A stretch of DNA of 64,000 nucleotides from Adiantum capillus-veneris (GCA_014529385.2 CM043962.1:36753598-36817597), one strand, 5' to 3'; positions 1-11,686 are shown, counted from the first letter of the stretch. The notes: generated by a model not told the origin, from the letters alone. Numbers and translations: made by a program.

Positions 1-99
1 AGCCCGCAAGGTCGTACTTTCCAAGGATTTTTCAAGACCTTGCCAAAGCATTGACAGTGAGGCAACTCTTGCATCCAAGCAAGTGCGCTAACTATTGTT

Positions 100-3000
100 G
101 TAGCTCTTGGATGACATGACTACAATCCATCTCTCACCTTTCAAAGGTAAGGTATGCATACAGATTTGGTTTTTTGGTTGCCAAATTTTTCAAACATGGT
201 GTGTAACTCTCGCATGCACAAGACGTGTAAGTGCATCCACAACCAAGGCTGGTACCAAGCACAAGGTGCTTCTGTAGTTAGCATAAGCATAACAAGCACA
301 ACGGTTCTCCATCATCAGTACGATCAAGCATACACGGTATGTTTTGGAAGTTTATCGTGCTTGATATATAACGGTGGTTAGACCGGATGTTTTCGGTCAA
401 TCTGGATTTTCAATCGCTTTTACATGCCTCGACAAACAATTTTAGGTACGCTTTATCGGTGCATTATGATGCTCATACTTCATTGTTATCTACACAACTT
501 GGTCTACAATTCATTACTGTATCTCTACATAACGTAATGCATGAGAACCGCATGTTACTCTTTACATGCAACTGATGTGAGTGCAATTTCCGCACTCCAA
601 GCACAAGCACGGCTTGTGACAGTTATTTTAAGCATTACAATTTTATTGTATACCAAGGACCAATGATTCAATTACTCATTTGACTCAAGCATGGCTTGAG
701 CACCTACCGCCTTGATTTGAAGCACGGCTCATCAGTGGTTCAATTTGATGATAAAGCATATCAAATTTGCAAATTTTTAGTATCTCAAGGAGACAGGCAC
801 GGCCTATTTTTGGACTTGTTAAAGGCAGCAAGTTGCTCGGCATGGCCGACTCCTTCTTACTATTTCTTGAAGCTGACAAAGGATGCTTACCACACAGTAT
901 TGGTCAATTTCAATTGAAATTGCTCGACACGGTCGATTCTTTTTTTTATATTATGATATTTGCAGCCACATCCGTTGGCTATCAGCACAAACATATTTAT
1001 GTGAAGCAAGGCTTCAATTTACGAGTCTTGAATTGATATTTTTTCCGTTTGGGGTAGGCTATGAGCACACTCTTTTGGGGAATTTCTCCATATGCCTACA
1101 GGATATTTCAGGCCAACTTTCTCTCGCAGAATAGAGAGGGTTATGATCTACATTTGAGTGAGCTTTTCTTCCGACATCTCCATGCAACTGGTTACAGCAG
1201 GATGACCAGGTTAGACCATATTCCGTTTTGTTTATTTTTCCATGTTTACACGTTTCATTTGGAAAATATTGTCGGTTGTGTAAAGCAAAGTGCTTTGACA
1301 ATTTCACATGAAGCAAGGCTTCTCACGCGTGCCACGCTACTGCCTATTGATTTGGTATCAAGGGCATTGGCACGCCAATTTGGGAAACTCTTACGATTAG
1401 AAATTTGTTCCCCTTTTATGTATGGTGACATCACGTTATGATGCATCACTACCAATGCAGATTGTGCACGGCACTTATGGCTTGGGCTCTCACGCTTGAG
1501 GCCATCATAGTAGCCAAGGGCCTACAATTTCGCATGCAAGGCATGTTGGTCAAGTGGACTCAACTCCACTACCTCATAAATTACACTTCCGCTATAATAG
1601 CAGACACTCTGTCAAGGATGAGGAAACTTCTGGATTCTTTCAACATGCTTTCTAAGTTTCAACATGCTTTTTGGTTGCTGTCAATAACAACACTAAAAGG
1701 AACCCAAATCTAAGACTTAAGACTTAATTCACAGGCAAACAGCCATTGTTAAGTCATTTTCGTACAGTCACGATCCCCTACACGATAGGTGAGGCAAATG
1801 TGACTTGTGTTACCTCTCTCGATGAGAACGTTATCCAGTCAGATTGTTGCAGGCTTATAGGATAAGTTGCACACTACGCATAAGATGCACACAAGCATGG
1901 GCGCAGTACATACAAGGCATTAACTTAAGGAAAGTTCCTCAGCCCAGCATGCTCTTCTTCTCTCTCTTTTTCTTATTTCTCTCAAGAACAATGAAAACTT
2001 TCTAAGAAGCTTTTGATACATGTTTTGTTTGGGAGTCAGCATGAGCCAAGGTGCTCTAACTCTCAGCTAGAAATTGGCCAAGATGGCCAAGATGCCATTC
2101 ACATTAGTTTTCATCGGTTTATCGATTAAACACTAATTGCCATAAGAGCTAGGAGCCACACACAGGCTAGCTAAGAGCCACTGTTAGATCTCGGGTACGA
2201 CCCAACTGTTGACATCCTTGGGTGATTGTTCTTAAGATCAAACAGATATGCCCAATGGAATACACATCGAACACTTCGACGTTAATGGACAAGCAAGAGT
2301 CTTGTCATTACGGATGTTTATGGTGTCATTTTTGCACTACATGGAGTTAGTGTGACACTCAAGTTGAGTTTAAATCTGAAACTCACATCAGCTGACCTAT
2401 ACACGGAATCTAGAGGTAGCAAACAGTTGCAACAGCACGGCTATTGATACGATCTAGGCATCTCACTTGTGTGGATCTCCTGCTCCCTCTATAACACTAC
2501 GGATTGTCTGTGGATATATTGTTCTGGGGTAAGACCCGGCGGGTGATTGCTACATCTCCCCATAGGCATTGAGGATCATCGTTTGATCTATCCCATTTCT
2601 ACTTTCAAGGAAAGAAGCCAGTAATCTACCATGGGGTAGCGAACAAATTCAACTTTTCAGGTTGATTCCAATCGTTATGTACATGGTTAACTATGTCGGT
2701 TATCGTTACCTACTAGTTGAACAGTTTCTACAAAGGGTCTTACCAAGGGGTTCACTATGTAGATTCTCCCCAGTGGGTTTGGATTGCGAAGGCAACACCC
2801 AGGGTTTCCAGTACAATGTTGCTTGGTTTTTTCACACGTGGGAGACGTGCTCTTGTGCATTTGAATACGGGTAACTGAACTTTCAGTTCAATCCCCAAGG
2901 CCATGCCAAGGGCAGGTCGTAACAAGTATTTTGGGCCGTAGTGTCCAATGTACATGTATGCTGTTATGAATCCACTTGTAGGATTCAATTTGGCACATGT

Positions 3001-4330
3001 TGTCACATGGGATACAACATGGTCTAGGGACTCAAGGAGTTTGATTTAGCCAGTGTGGAGCAATGAATGAGGGTCCCTCTCACTCTTGTCACGGAGTGTT
3101 TAGAGTTACCTCCACACACAAGTACCTTTTGTACTTGTAGGATGTTTTTTTAAAAACATCCTTACATGAGACATATTCCACATGTGGAGAATATGAGTCT
3201 CCGGACTGACACTGGCGCCCATTATTTCAAATATGTGTCACGACAAAGTCCCTAGGTGCTGATCAAATCTGTTTTCTAGACCATTTTCAACACGACGTAT
3301 CAGGAGCAATTTCGGTGGCCAAAAATTGTCGGATACTTAGAATGACTTGTTCAGGTACAAGTACTGCTAAACAACATTACAGATGGTTGTTTATAGATAT
3401 AGCAAGGCTCTAAGTTTTTAATGAAAAAGTTTCATTGTTTGTACCTAGAAGTGATCAATGTTTCACCTTCTATTATGGTTCATACGTTTCAGCACGGCTT
3501 GCAAAAGATTGAAACTGCAAGTATTTAGTTTCTTTTAGAACTATTTACATTCCTTTTTAATGTGTGCTACGCGCATCACATTTGCCATAAGTATTGGCAA
3601 GGATCACCATGGATATACAGGTTCGGATCTGCTTTCTGCTAAATGCATGCACACTAGGTGTTATGGGCCCTAGTGTTTAGCAAAGGCTGATTTGAAACAG
3701 CATGCATATTCCTCAAGTTGTTGCTTATGAAGCATTTTGCACTCTATGTGCAGTATCTCTAAGATTCCTTTTGGGTCTACTAATCCCCAATAGAGGTCAT
3801 GGCTTGGTTTGGGTGTTTGTGGATTTCTCAAGTTAACCACGATGGTTATTCCAAACATTGTTGATTCCTCAACAATGTTACACGATATTGTGATTCCCAT
3901 TTACCAGTCATTTGGGACGACTGTCTGTAAACCGTGAGGAAACACACCTCAGTACTGTCAGTTATCCAAGGGGATAGGTAGATTACAAAGTGTAATCTAG
4001 TGCTGAAGGATATGCAAAGTGCGTACGTTAGCACCAAGCGATCCAATCCGTAAGCATTTATTGCTCTACTTAGAGTTTGCTTACTATAAGTTAAAGCATG
4101 TTTGCAACTAGGTGTAGTCTCTTCATGTAGAACTCAGGTTTTCAACCTTGAACACTCGTTAGGGTGGGGCTGTTTACTGATGATGACAAGTCAAGGACTT
4201 AAACTTGGCTAATGAGTTATAGTAGCAAGTTACTTTCATGGAAAGTGACAAGATGTACTCTTTTTGGTACATCTTTGTTGTGATAAACTCGTTTACCATG
4301 CTCATGAGCATTCTAAACGGAGTCTACACA
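100..4330. repeat. Non-coding field of short perfect hairpins
   Basis: No long open frame or recognised domain is visible here. What is visible is a high density of short inverted repeats. Many have arms of 5-9 bp around a three-base loop: 257-271, 329-341, 602-618 (7-bp arms), 684-700 (7-bp arms), 837-849, 924-936, 1003-1015, 1282-1296, 1310-1322, 1533-1545, 2267-2279, 2876-2890, 3979-3999 (9-bp arms) and 4232-4246. Others have longer arms or no loop: 905-922 (18-bp perfect palindrome), 3119-3137, 3140-3161 (10-bp arms), 3651-3676, 3854-3879 (11-bp arms), 4250-4275 (9-bp arms) and 4298-4311. Most three-base loops read AAG, ACG or ATG and are closed by C and G. The stretch may be the internal part of a non-coding LTR retrotransposon derivative, because a polypurine tract and an LTR-like start follow it. 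Its function is unknown. Confidence 0.6.
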
Positions 4331-4501
4331 ATATGTTTGGATAGGAACCGGTACCATGAGATGGTTACAAATGGACAACAATGTAGAAAATCAAGATGTT
4401 ACTCTTGGTTTCATTGAACCTCCTACTGAACCGGGTTCCGCTCAAATGAACCGTTGGATCCATGAGGGATGTTACGGTAGAAAACATTAGTGTTCTTATG
4501 A

Positions 4502-4556
4502 AGATATCATCACTTGTGTTTTTGCGGACGAAAACGCTTCTCCAAGGGGGAAGTAA
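4502..4556 (+). other. Possible end of a retroelement reading frame and polypurine tract
   Basis: A short frame here ends VFADENASPRGK-stop, which resembles the tail of plant Ty3/gypsy polyproteins. It is followed by the purine-rich run CAAGGGGGAAGTAA directly before TGTCAGG. This is the usual order of a polypurine tract and a 3' LTR. The peptide is too short to be proof. Confidence 0.35.
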
Positions 4557-4835
4557 TGTCAGGACAATGGTAGGACTACGCACGGCCAAGGGCCAGGACG
4601 GACATGCAGTCAAGGGGGTCCTTATATTTAGAAGGCCAGGGGCCTATATAGGGCATGGTTGGGTGGTGATGAGCATGTTCCAGTCCCCATGCCCTTTCAC
4701 TAAGGTTTCAAAATTCCAATTGAAAGGTCCAAATAGTCAAAGCTGGGAAAATTGGATGGTGGAGGGAAGACTCAAAAGTCTTCCCACATCCCTATCAAGG
4801 AGGGGGCGAGCCCTAAGAGTAGGGGAGGAGAGAGA

Positions 4836-4861
4836 AACACACACACACACACACACACACA
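4836..4861. repeat. CA dinucleotide microsatellite
   Basis: A run of about 13 AC units inside the candidate LTR. Confidence 0.9.
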
Positions 4862-5932
4862 TACTCCAAAGCTTCCCCCAAAGGGAATACTAGACACATG
4901 GCAGGCTCCTAGGCTAGTTGCCTCTCAATCTCCCTTCAAATCCTATTGGATGGCCATAGAGGTGGACCAATGAGAATTAGGTTAGTGTAAAATTAGTCTA
5001 ATCAATTGAAAAAATGCTTGATAAAAGAACCGATAGAAATTAAGCTCCCTAGAAGACTATTGGACAGTCTACCAAGGGGTCCAATGAGCATCCAACAGCC
5101 CAATGGCTTGCCTGATTGCTATTGGCCAGAAGACTAAAAGGTCTAATGAGAGTTTAGATGAATTATTTAATTACCTGAAACTCTCACAAAAGGGGAAAGG
5201 GGGACACATGTCACAAGGCTATCAATTATGCTTCTAATTGTGATTGGCTAAGCTTTGTAGGAGCCAATGGGAAGCCAGGATGGCTATTTTGCAAGAGGGG
5301 CCGACCAAGAAGAGAGAGTCTGCATTTTAGTCAAACACAATGCTACACACACAACTCATGTGTGCAAGAAGAACTCCATCTCCTTCTCCAAGCATTGAGA
5401 AGTAGAGGCCTACACGAAAAACTCTTGGCTATGGAATGAAAATCCAACCAAAAGCCAAGCTTCAATGGCATGCTCATCTCCTCTACCATGCTAATTACTA
5501 AGCTAAGCTATGCTATTAGAGTAATTATGTGAGGAGAATACTTCTTTCTCGTAAGATACATCTTCTTCCTCTCAATCATCCTCATTCCCTGCTAGCTCTC
5601 ACCATTTTTGAAGGTGTGTGAGGTCTTGGGACTGAGGCGAGGGACACTAAGTGTGTTTTTCAAGCATAATTTGGTGCATGAAGCTTCCATCTTCATTGCA
5701 CTAACGAGTTTTGTCAACAAGAATTGTATTGTACAAAAGTCTTCTTTGATGGGAGAAGCTATAATACAAAGCCTTTATGGAGGCGGGACACGCTCCATGT
5801 AAATCCGGTCCTCAATCGTTGTCAATTGTTCTATTTCTCTCTCTTTTCAAGTATTGTCAATGCCAAATTAGCTAGGTGTAAATTGCTATGTTGCTTTTTC
5901 AAATTAAGTACTCTCTCTATGCTCATTAGGAA

Positions 5933-6069
5933 CTTGTTCTTAACGAAATGCTCACTATGTTATCAATTTCCGCTACACACAAGTTACTAGTGTGGAGGTT
6001 GTGTCAAAGCTTGTTCTTAACGAAATGCTCACTATGTTATCAATTTCCGCTACACACAAGTTACTAGTG
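5933..6069. repeat. Identical 60-bp direct duplication
   Basis: Positions 5933-5992 and 6010-6069 appear identical (beginning CTTGTTCTTAACG and ending TTACTAGTG), separated by 17 bp. A perfect copy at this spacing points to a recent local duplication. Confidence 0.85.
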
Positions 6070-6075
6070 CATTAC

Positions 6076-7180
6076 ACAACTACACCCCTCATTACTATCT
6101 CACATGGGTCCCTCTGAGGGGATGTAGACCCCAAATTGAACAATGCAGGAAACCTTGATCTCCACCCTCAGATTGCTAGGTAAACTAAGCTGGGGGCAAT
6201 TAACTAGGGAGTGGACTAGGTGGTGAACTAGGGTAGTGTACATCCACCTTGCCCACATGGACAAGTGACGCACAATAGTATGGTTGTAAGGATTTAATGT
6301 GGGAAGATGAGGTCTCGGGTTCAATCTCAAGTGATTCAAGGTTTATAATATGGGGGTGATCTTGACGATTATCTAAGCGTGAACTAGCTCCGACATTTAT
6401 GTCCCCTTTGGAGAATTAAACGTTCCTTATTTCCCATGATCTTGGGCCTTGATTCCCTCTAGGAAGCCCCGTGTTAGAAAGGAACGTGGCTTCTCTAATT
6501 GTATCCAAGGTGTGTGAGCCTTTCTTATGTAAAGTCTTTTTCTTTAATACCATTTTTCACGCTGTATTGGTAAGAAAAAAGGGAAGTGGCACGCCAAAAC
6601 TTTGCGTCAAAAGGGAGTTTGAGAGGGGCTTCAAAGAAATAAACACTCCCCAAAGCCTCCCCAACTAACCTTACACCGAGTGAAAGTGCTACTAAGTAAG
6701 GGCTGATCTCCATGGACACGAGGACAATCCCAACCCGTGTTCGTCAGGAAACGCTGACCATGAGTGTGAACTCTGCCAAAATCGACAGAGTTGGAGAATG
6801 TGTCTTTTACCTCTGCCCCTCGCTGAACAAGCTGCCGTTGTGTGTTGGCTCCAATTAACATACACGACAAAATTGATGATGGGTGGCAGGGGTTCTACCT
6901 GCGCCCGTGTGGATCCGCCCTAAAGTGTTGTCGAATTTAAATGGAAGGGACATCCAGCTGCATGGTGGTCCGGGCGTCTACATACAGCTAGTAATATTTC
7001 CCTTTCGAGAACAATTTCTCATGAGAAAAAGTTGTAGCCGGTAAAACTTCCAATAGAAAGAGAGGGGGACGAGAAAGCAGCGCGAGCTACATTGGCATCA
7101 CGACACTAACGCCCGTCCTACAGAGAGAGTTCAAAACAAACAACGCACACACGCACACAATACACACACATCCCTTGAGA
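6076..7180. other. Intergenic stretch, no gene recognised
   Basis: Only short shadow frames on both strands. The right half probably includes the promoter of the antiporter gene that starts at 7541, but I see no convincing single TATA box. There is a small AC-rich run near 7140-7170. Confidence 0.5.
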
Positions 7181-7540
7181 TCAACCTCGAGCTCTCAACG
7201 TCTGCCAGATTCTGCAGGCTCCTCTATTCTGAACGCTTGTTAGGGTTAGGGTTTCCACTTTTGTAGGCTTCCTTCCTTCCTATATTTTCAGCATTTTGTA
7301 CTTCTGCCGTTATTGCCGCTTGCAGTTACGTTTACCGGCTCATTGCGCGCCATAGCTGCTACAAATGAGCTTTTCCTTATGGAAAATGTTGTTTGGAACC
7401 TCATGTTCAGCCCAGGGCATATCTTCTCTTTTGCAGTGTAATGGATCTTGCAGCTTTGTACTGTGAGAAAGCCAGAATGGCGCAGTTTTTGCAAGCACAT
7501 TGCAATCTTGTTTACTACCTTTAACAGCGAGACAGCTAGA
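7181..7540 (+). promoter_or_regulatory. Probable 5' leader of the KEA gene with telobox
   Basis: The stretch runs up to the start codon at 7541. It contains TTAGGGTTAGGGTTT at 7240-7254, a telobox-like motif (AAACCCTAA on the other strand) common near transcription starts of plant housekeeping genes. The transcription start itself cannot be fixed from sequence. Confidence 0.45.
7441..7524 (+). CDS. Possible upstream ORF in the KEA leader
   Basis: ATG at 7441 opens a 27-codon frame that stops at 7524, 16 bases before the main start codon. An internal in-frame ATG at 7477 sits in a context (AGAATGGCGCAGTTTTTGCAAGCA) that resembles the true start (AGAATGGGGAAGTTTTGGCAAGCA), as if the start region had been duplicated. 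If this region is transcribed, such a frame could reduce initiation at 7541. That is inference; nothing here shows translation. Confidence 0.3.
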   Translation: MDLAALYCEKARMAQFLQAHCNLVYYL

Positions 7541-7829
7541 ATGGGGAAGTTTTGGCAAGCAAATCGTGCGCCAAGTTCACATAATTACGCATATTTCCGT
7601 CAGGGAATCTTCTTCATTTTGCTTTTAGGCACATTACATGCAGCAGATCTATGTTTTGCAACTCGTGTAGACATCAATGAAGATGCCGATGATGCATTTG
7701 ATGAAGGATTCGATGAGTCTAGCAGTGCAAACACCACAACACCAGCTCCTCCTCCTAAAGAGGGAAGTATTGCTGACATGATTGATCGTGTCCTAGAGAA
7801 GGAGTTCTCTGAGAAAGATCATCAAGAAG
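7541..7829 (+). CDS. KEA antiporter exon 1
   Basis: Encodes residues 1-96 plus one base. The start at 7541 is chosen because an upstream in-frame ATG (7448) adds 31 residues that look like leader sequence, and because a hydrophobic segment (GIFFILLLGTLHAADLCFA) then sits about 20 residues from the start, as a signal peptide or anchor should. Next come an acidic stretch (DINEDADDAFDEGFDE), a Thr/Pro spacer and the family motif IADMIDRVLEKEF. The donor is GTAAGC at 7830, phase 1. Confidence 0.85.
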
Positions 7830-8741
7830 GTAAGCCCTCTACTTTTATTATCAGAAAAGATAAATCAGGCTTGCAGTTCACATTGTTTTTGGAATTGTGA
7901 ATGAGATATTTGCAAGTGAAAGTTATTTACTGGCTGATTGATGGGGTACAAGTCATGGTGTAATTTTTTGAGGGGAGACAGATCGACGCTAATGGAATTT
8001 TGTCTTTGCAAAGTGCAAGTAAGCACAGGCTATTATGAGTTTGAGCTCAAATTGTCTACATTTTCAAGTAGAGAAGCACAGGATGCTTTATCTGTACCGT
8101 ATTGATGTTTATTTCAAGTTCCCTAGACTAAGTAGAACTTGAAAAGTAACAGCTGCCCCGAGTAAATAACAATCCACAATTTGGGCTAGAAGCCTCGACC
8201 AGGGTCAGCTACCTGCATGCGGTGAATGTCTAGCCAGAGAGGAGAAAGCAACCAAGGACGAGGATGATAATGAAGAGGCTACAGCGAGACACAAGAACAC
8301 TATCTCTCTCTTTCTCTATACATATACATATACATATATATGTATATATATATATACATATATGTATATATGTACATATACATATAGATATACGTCATAT
8401 ATATTTGTCATTGGTGGACAGGATTGTCTATCTTGGTTCCTGCGAGTTTGCCTTCAAAGGTGGCGTATTTTATGCTGCAGCAATTGGCAGTCTTTGCGGA
8501 TGGCAGCTGGACTTGTCAGATTCCATTATCACTTGTGGCCCCCAGATCTTTGGACTTGTTTTGCACAGGGGGTGTGAGTTTTGAGTTATCTCCTGGGTTT
8601 TGTGCCTAGATCCAGTTTCACAAATGGGAGTGCACAAAAATATTAATAGTCTCATATAAATAGACTCTATTACTTAGACAAAATCCTAAATATGAGAGAG
8701 AAGATTGACGCCGTATTGGAGACAAGAAGATGGATTGGTCT
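7830..8741. other. 5' part of KEA intron 1
   Basis: No gene or transposon domain is recognised. It contains the TATACA-rich microsatellite and leads up to a long poly-C run. Confidence 0.5.
8316..8404. repeat. AT-rich TATACA/TATATG microsatellite
   Basis: Alternating TATACA and TATATG units over about 90 bases, able to fold back on itself. Confidence 0.9.
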
Positions 8742-8762
8742 CCCCCCCCCCCCCCCCCCCCC
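8742..8762. repeat. Poly-C tract of 21 bases
   Basis: An uninterrupted run of 21 C, prone to length error in sequencing and possibly assembly. Confidence 0.9.
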
Positions 8763-9789
8763 TCCCCGCAACGAAAGACTCCGTTTTAATCTCTCATCTT
8801 GATGGTCTCGAGAGTCTTTACTCCCTTCTCATTCAGATAAAATGGTAGTCTTAGGAACCTTTGTTTCTTGTCAGAGTGAGCGGAAGGTGGAGAGAGAAAG
8901 AGAAAGACAATGGCGATCAACACACAGAGATAGGTGGAAAAGGTTGGCAAGCCCCAATAACTCCAGATGGCAAAATTGCTGTGTACAAGACAAGATGGAT
9001 GGGAGAGTGCAGCCCCCCCCTCCCCGCGCCCCTTCCCCCTCCCTCCTATGTATAGGAGAATAAAGGGAGGTAGGGCAGACCAGAAAACCCAACGACCTAG
9101 CACAAAAACACCCATGAATATGAAAAAGCGGAAAAGGACCAGAATAGATCCGGGCAAAGTGTTGAGCAAAACCCTAAATGTGTCTGACAATCCCTGTCCA
9201 ACAGGTGTATGGGTGGCCAACCCACAATCAAGGGCCAATGCACGTGATGTGTGTGAAGCTTGTAGGCAGGGTGCGAAGCATCTGGAGATGAAGATTCTAA
9301 CACCCCCCCCTCCACGACAGATGCGGAGTCGCTAAGGAAGATGCAACACGTCTAGCAAATTTGGAGTGTGAAAAGAAGCAGCGGCAATCAAACAAAATGA
9401 TGAACCGTCCAACACCAATGTGATGATGACCAAAGCGAGGTGAGACTGATGGAGAGGTTAACAACAGAACAAGTCGCTGAAGAGGATATACATGAGGGAA
9501 AGATGGAAGACGAGCAGGGAGCTCATCGGTGAAGGTCAGCAGAAGAGAGACGGAAGAGAGAGAACCATCCTTGAAGCAGAGCACTCTGACACAAAAGGAT
9601 AGAAGGCCAAGGTGGTAAACCGGCAAACTCCAAGCCAAAAGTAATCTCTATTATAAGAGGGAAGAAGGAGGTGAAGGAAACTAGAGGGGGATGCCATCGG
9701 CCTGTGAAGGGCCAGAGATGGGGGTGGCTCTGTCCTGAACGCGCAAAACTATTTGTTGCACAGCAGGTAAGAGCTCCTCCCAAGTGATG
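8763..9789 (-). other. Unrecognised flank of a copia relic
   Basis: Contains several mid-size open frames on the minus strand (for example 9297-9638) but none has a motif I recognise. It lies directly downstream, in minus orientation, of a copia gag remnant, so it is probably decayed gag-pol or LTR sequence. Confidence 0.35.
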
Positions 9790-10436
9790 GGAGTAGGACG
9801 AATAGAGGTAGTAAGTGATTGGAACTAGGAATCATAAGTGTCAGGAAGCTTGAGCAGCAACCAAGTTGCCATGCTCTTGGAAGAGATCCGGTGATCGCAA
9901 GTTGCAAGCTCATCACGGAGAAGAAGCATGCGGGATATGAAGTCCTGGATAGTCGGAAATGACGAGACGTGTAAGTCTATCAAAGTCTTTTCCAGAGCGA
10001 GGATCCTTCTGGGTGTCTTCGCCTCCTACATGTTGCAAAGGAAACCCCATAATTCATGTGTAGTGGTGTGAGAGCGTAAAGACGTCAACACGCTATCTGC
10101 ACAGATGATGAGTAAGAAAGAGTAAACTCTGTGATGGTTCAGATTCCACTGATCCACCATAGCCTGTGTGACCACGGTACTTGATCCGCCAGAAGTAGTA
10201 CCATGAGAGAAGTAGATGAGGAGTGAGGGCCCAACACGTGTAACAACAGAAGAAGTGGTAGCTGATGATGTCGATGTAGGAGCACCAAATGCAGGAGCAA
10301 GGCCGAGACACATAGCATTGGCAGGATCGATAAGCCAGTCCCAAAGGTCAAACTGCATAAGCATCACCATGCTCTTCATCTTCCAAACGACAAAGCTGGA
10401 GCGGTCAAGCTTTTTGTCAGAAGGAAAGATGGGCAT
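9790..10436 (-). pseudogene. Ty1/copia gag remnant
   Basis: The minus-strand frame 10436-10026 reads SSFVVWKMKSMVMLMQFDLW near its start and ends with SHTTTHELWGFL. This is the order of copia gag proteins of the UBN2/DUF4219 type, where a short W-rich N terminus leads to VY.FL..C.DSVL and HELW. A frame break follows, and another frame continues with DFISRMLLLRDELATCDHRI and a Leu-Pro-Asp-x-Tyr motif down to about 9790. Capsid-like role in the virus-like particle of the element. It is broken by at least one frameshift and one stop, and no pol is attached. Confidence 0.65.
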
Positions 10437-11686
10437 GGCTGGGAGTGTTGCCGTATAGGTACAAACAAAAAATCAGCTGAGAAGTCTGGTGTGTAAAATC
10501 AGAAGCAAAGGTGATAGGATCAGAAAACCATGTCGGATAGAACCCCAAAAGACCGCAAAGTAAAGGGTAAGTGACGGGAGAGGCAAGGGAAACCCGAAGG
10601 GATGCCGATGAAGCAAAGTCGAGGTGCTGTCCAAACTTGAAATCGCAGAAAAAGGGAGCTGGAAATTCCGCTAGAAATGCCGGGGTTTGAGCAAAACGCC
10701 AGGTGATGAACACGGGATGCCGAGAAGGTAAGGTGAGGGCTGTAAATGCGCACCAAAACAGGCTGAAAATCAGCAATGGATAAGTCGGGAAATCGTTGGC
10801 AAAGTCACGTTTTGGTTCAGCTTCCAAACGAGAAGACCAAGGGGCAAGGAGTAGGAGGCTTTGGCTGTCCAAGGTCGGCAAGGAAGAGGAGACTGATGCA
10901 AATGAAAAACGTTGGTCCAAAGGCTGCTTGGTTGCCAAAAACGCAAGGCAGAGGAAAAAACGCAAAGGCTCGCCTCTTGCAAAACCTGCTAGAGCATAGG
11001 GTGTGCACACTGACTCTTCTGTGCCATGTGAATATGCTAAACCGACTTCCAAAGCCAGATATTGGCTATTGAGCCTAGGGGATTCTGTCCTGCAATTTTG
11101 AGATCCTGTTTGTATGACTTACATGTCCAGACGAGGGTCTTTTTGTCAGTCAGAATCCTCTTGCATAAATGATTTGTACACATGTGAGATATGGGCCTCA
11201 GAGTATCCTAAAATTGCGTATGCACATTTGCCTAACCGTGCATTTTTAAAGAAAAATTCAATGGATGTGCACTTTGAGGTTTAGCGCCACACACTTCGAG
11301 GATTTGCTCCCACGAACTTCGAGGCTAGTGCACTATACTCATGGGTTGCTTTTCTGCACACGTGTGTACCCGTTAATGTACGGAATTCAAGGTCTAGACG
11401 TCCTTGGACCCCATCCCTAGCCACTCTTCCATGTGACAATGAACTTAGTACTCATAACGCGTATTAATGGATGCTTACATGTGTGTGCAGTGTGCACGCC
11501 TTGTTTCAATCTGTAGGAGCATGTATTGATTACTAGCTCTACCCCAACTTTAAAGCGTAGCTACCATGTTATAGTATTTAGTTAGTACTATTCATCATGA
11601 TGTTGATGGCTATATTGTCCTGTAGAGGGTTACCATAGCGTGCCTTCTTTTAAATGTGAATTTGTGCTTTTAGTGGATTGCAGAAT
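10437..11686. other. Intronic stretch without recognised gene
   Basis: A long minus-strand open frame (11052-10417) has no family motif and low complexity. It may be the leader or LTR of the neighbouring copia relic, but no primer-binding site or paired repeat was found. Nothing recognisable in 11060-11686. Confidence 0.4.

Larger units (their letters stand above)
4557..6075 (+). mobile_element. Candidate LTR or LTR-derived sequence
   Basis: The stretch starts TGTCAGGACAATGG immediately after a polypurine tract, has a TATA-like CCTATATAGG near 4646, and carries a CA microsatellite. I cannot define its right end: a candidate CA dinucleotide end lies near the duplicated 60-mer at 5933-6069. 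No second copy is in the window, so pairing and target duplication cannot be tested. It could also be unrelated intergenic sequence. Confidence 0.3.

Noticed and set aside
685-1713. Several overlapping open frames of 60-126 codons in the first 2 kb
   Set aside because: No family motif, low-complexity composition, and the hairpin arms force similar codons on both strands; they look like chance frames.
129-4311. CRISPR-like array
   Set aside because: The hairpin arms differ from each other, spacing is irregular and no constant repeat exists; the context is eukaryotic.
4752-4973. His-Thr repeat protein
   Set aside because: It is only the translation of a CA microsatellite.
10417-11052. A 211-codon minus-strand open frame
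   Set aside because: Phe/Ser/Leu-rich with no recognisable domain; the opposite strand is open too in part. More likely decayed copia or LTR sequence than a gene.
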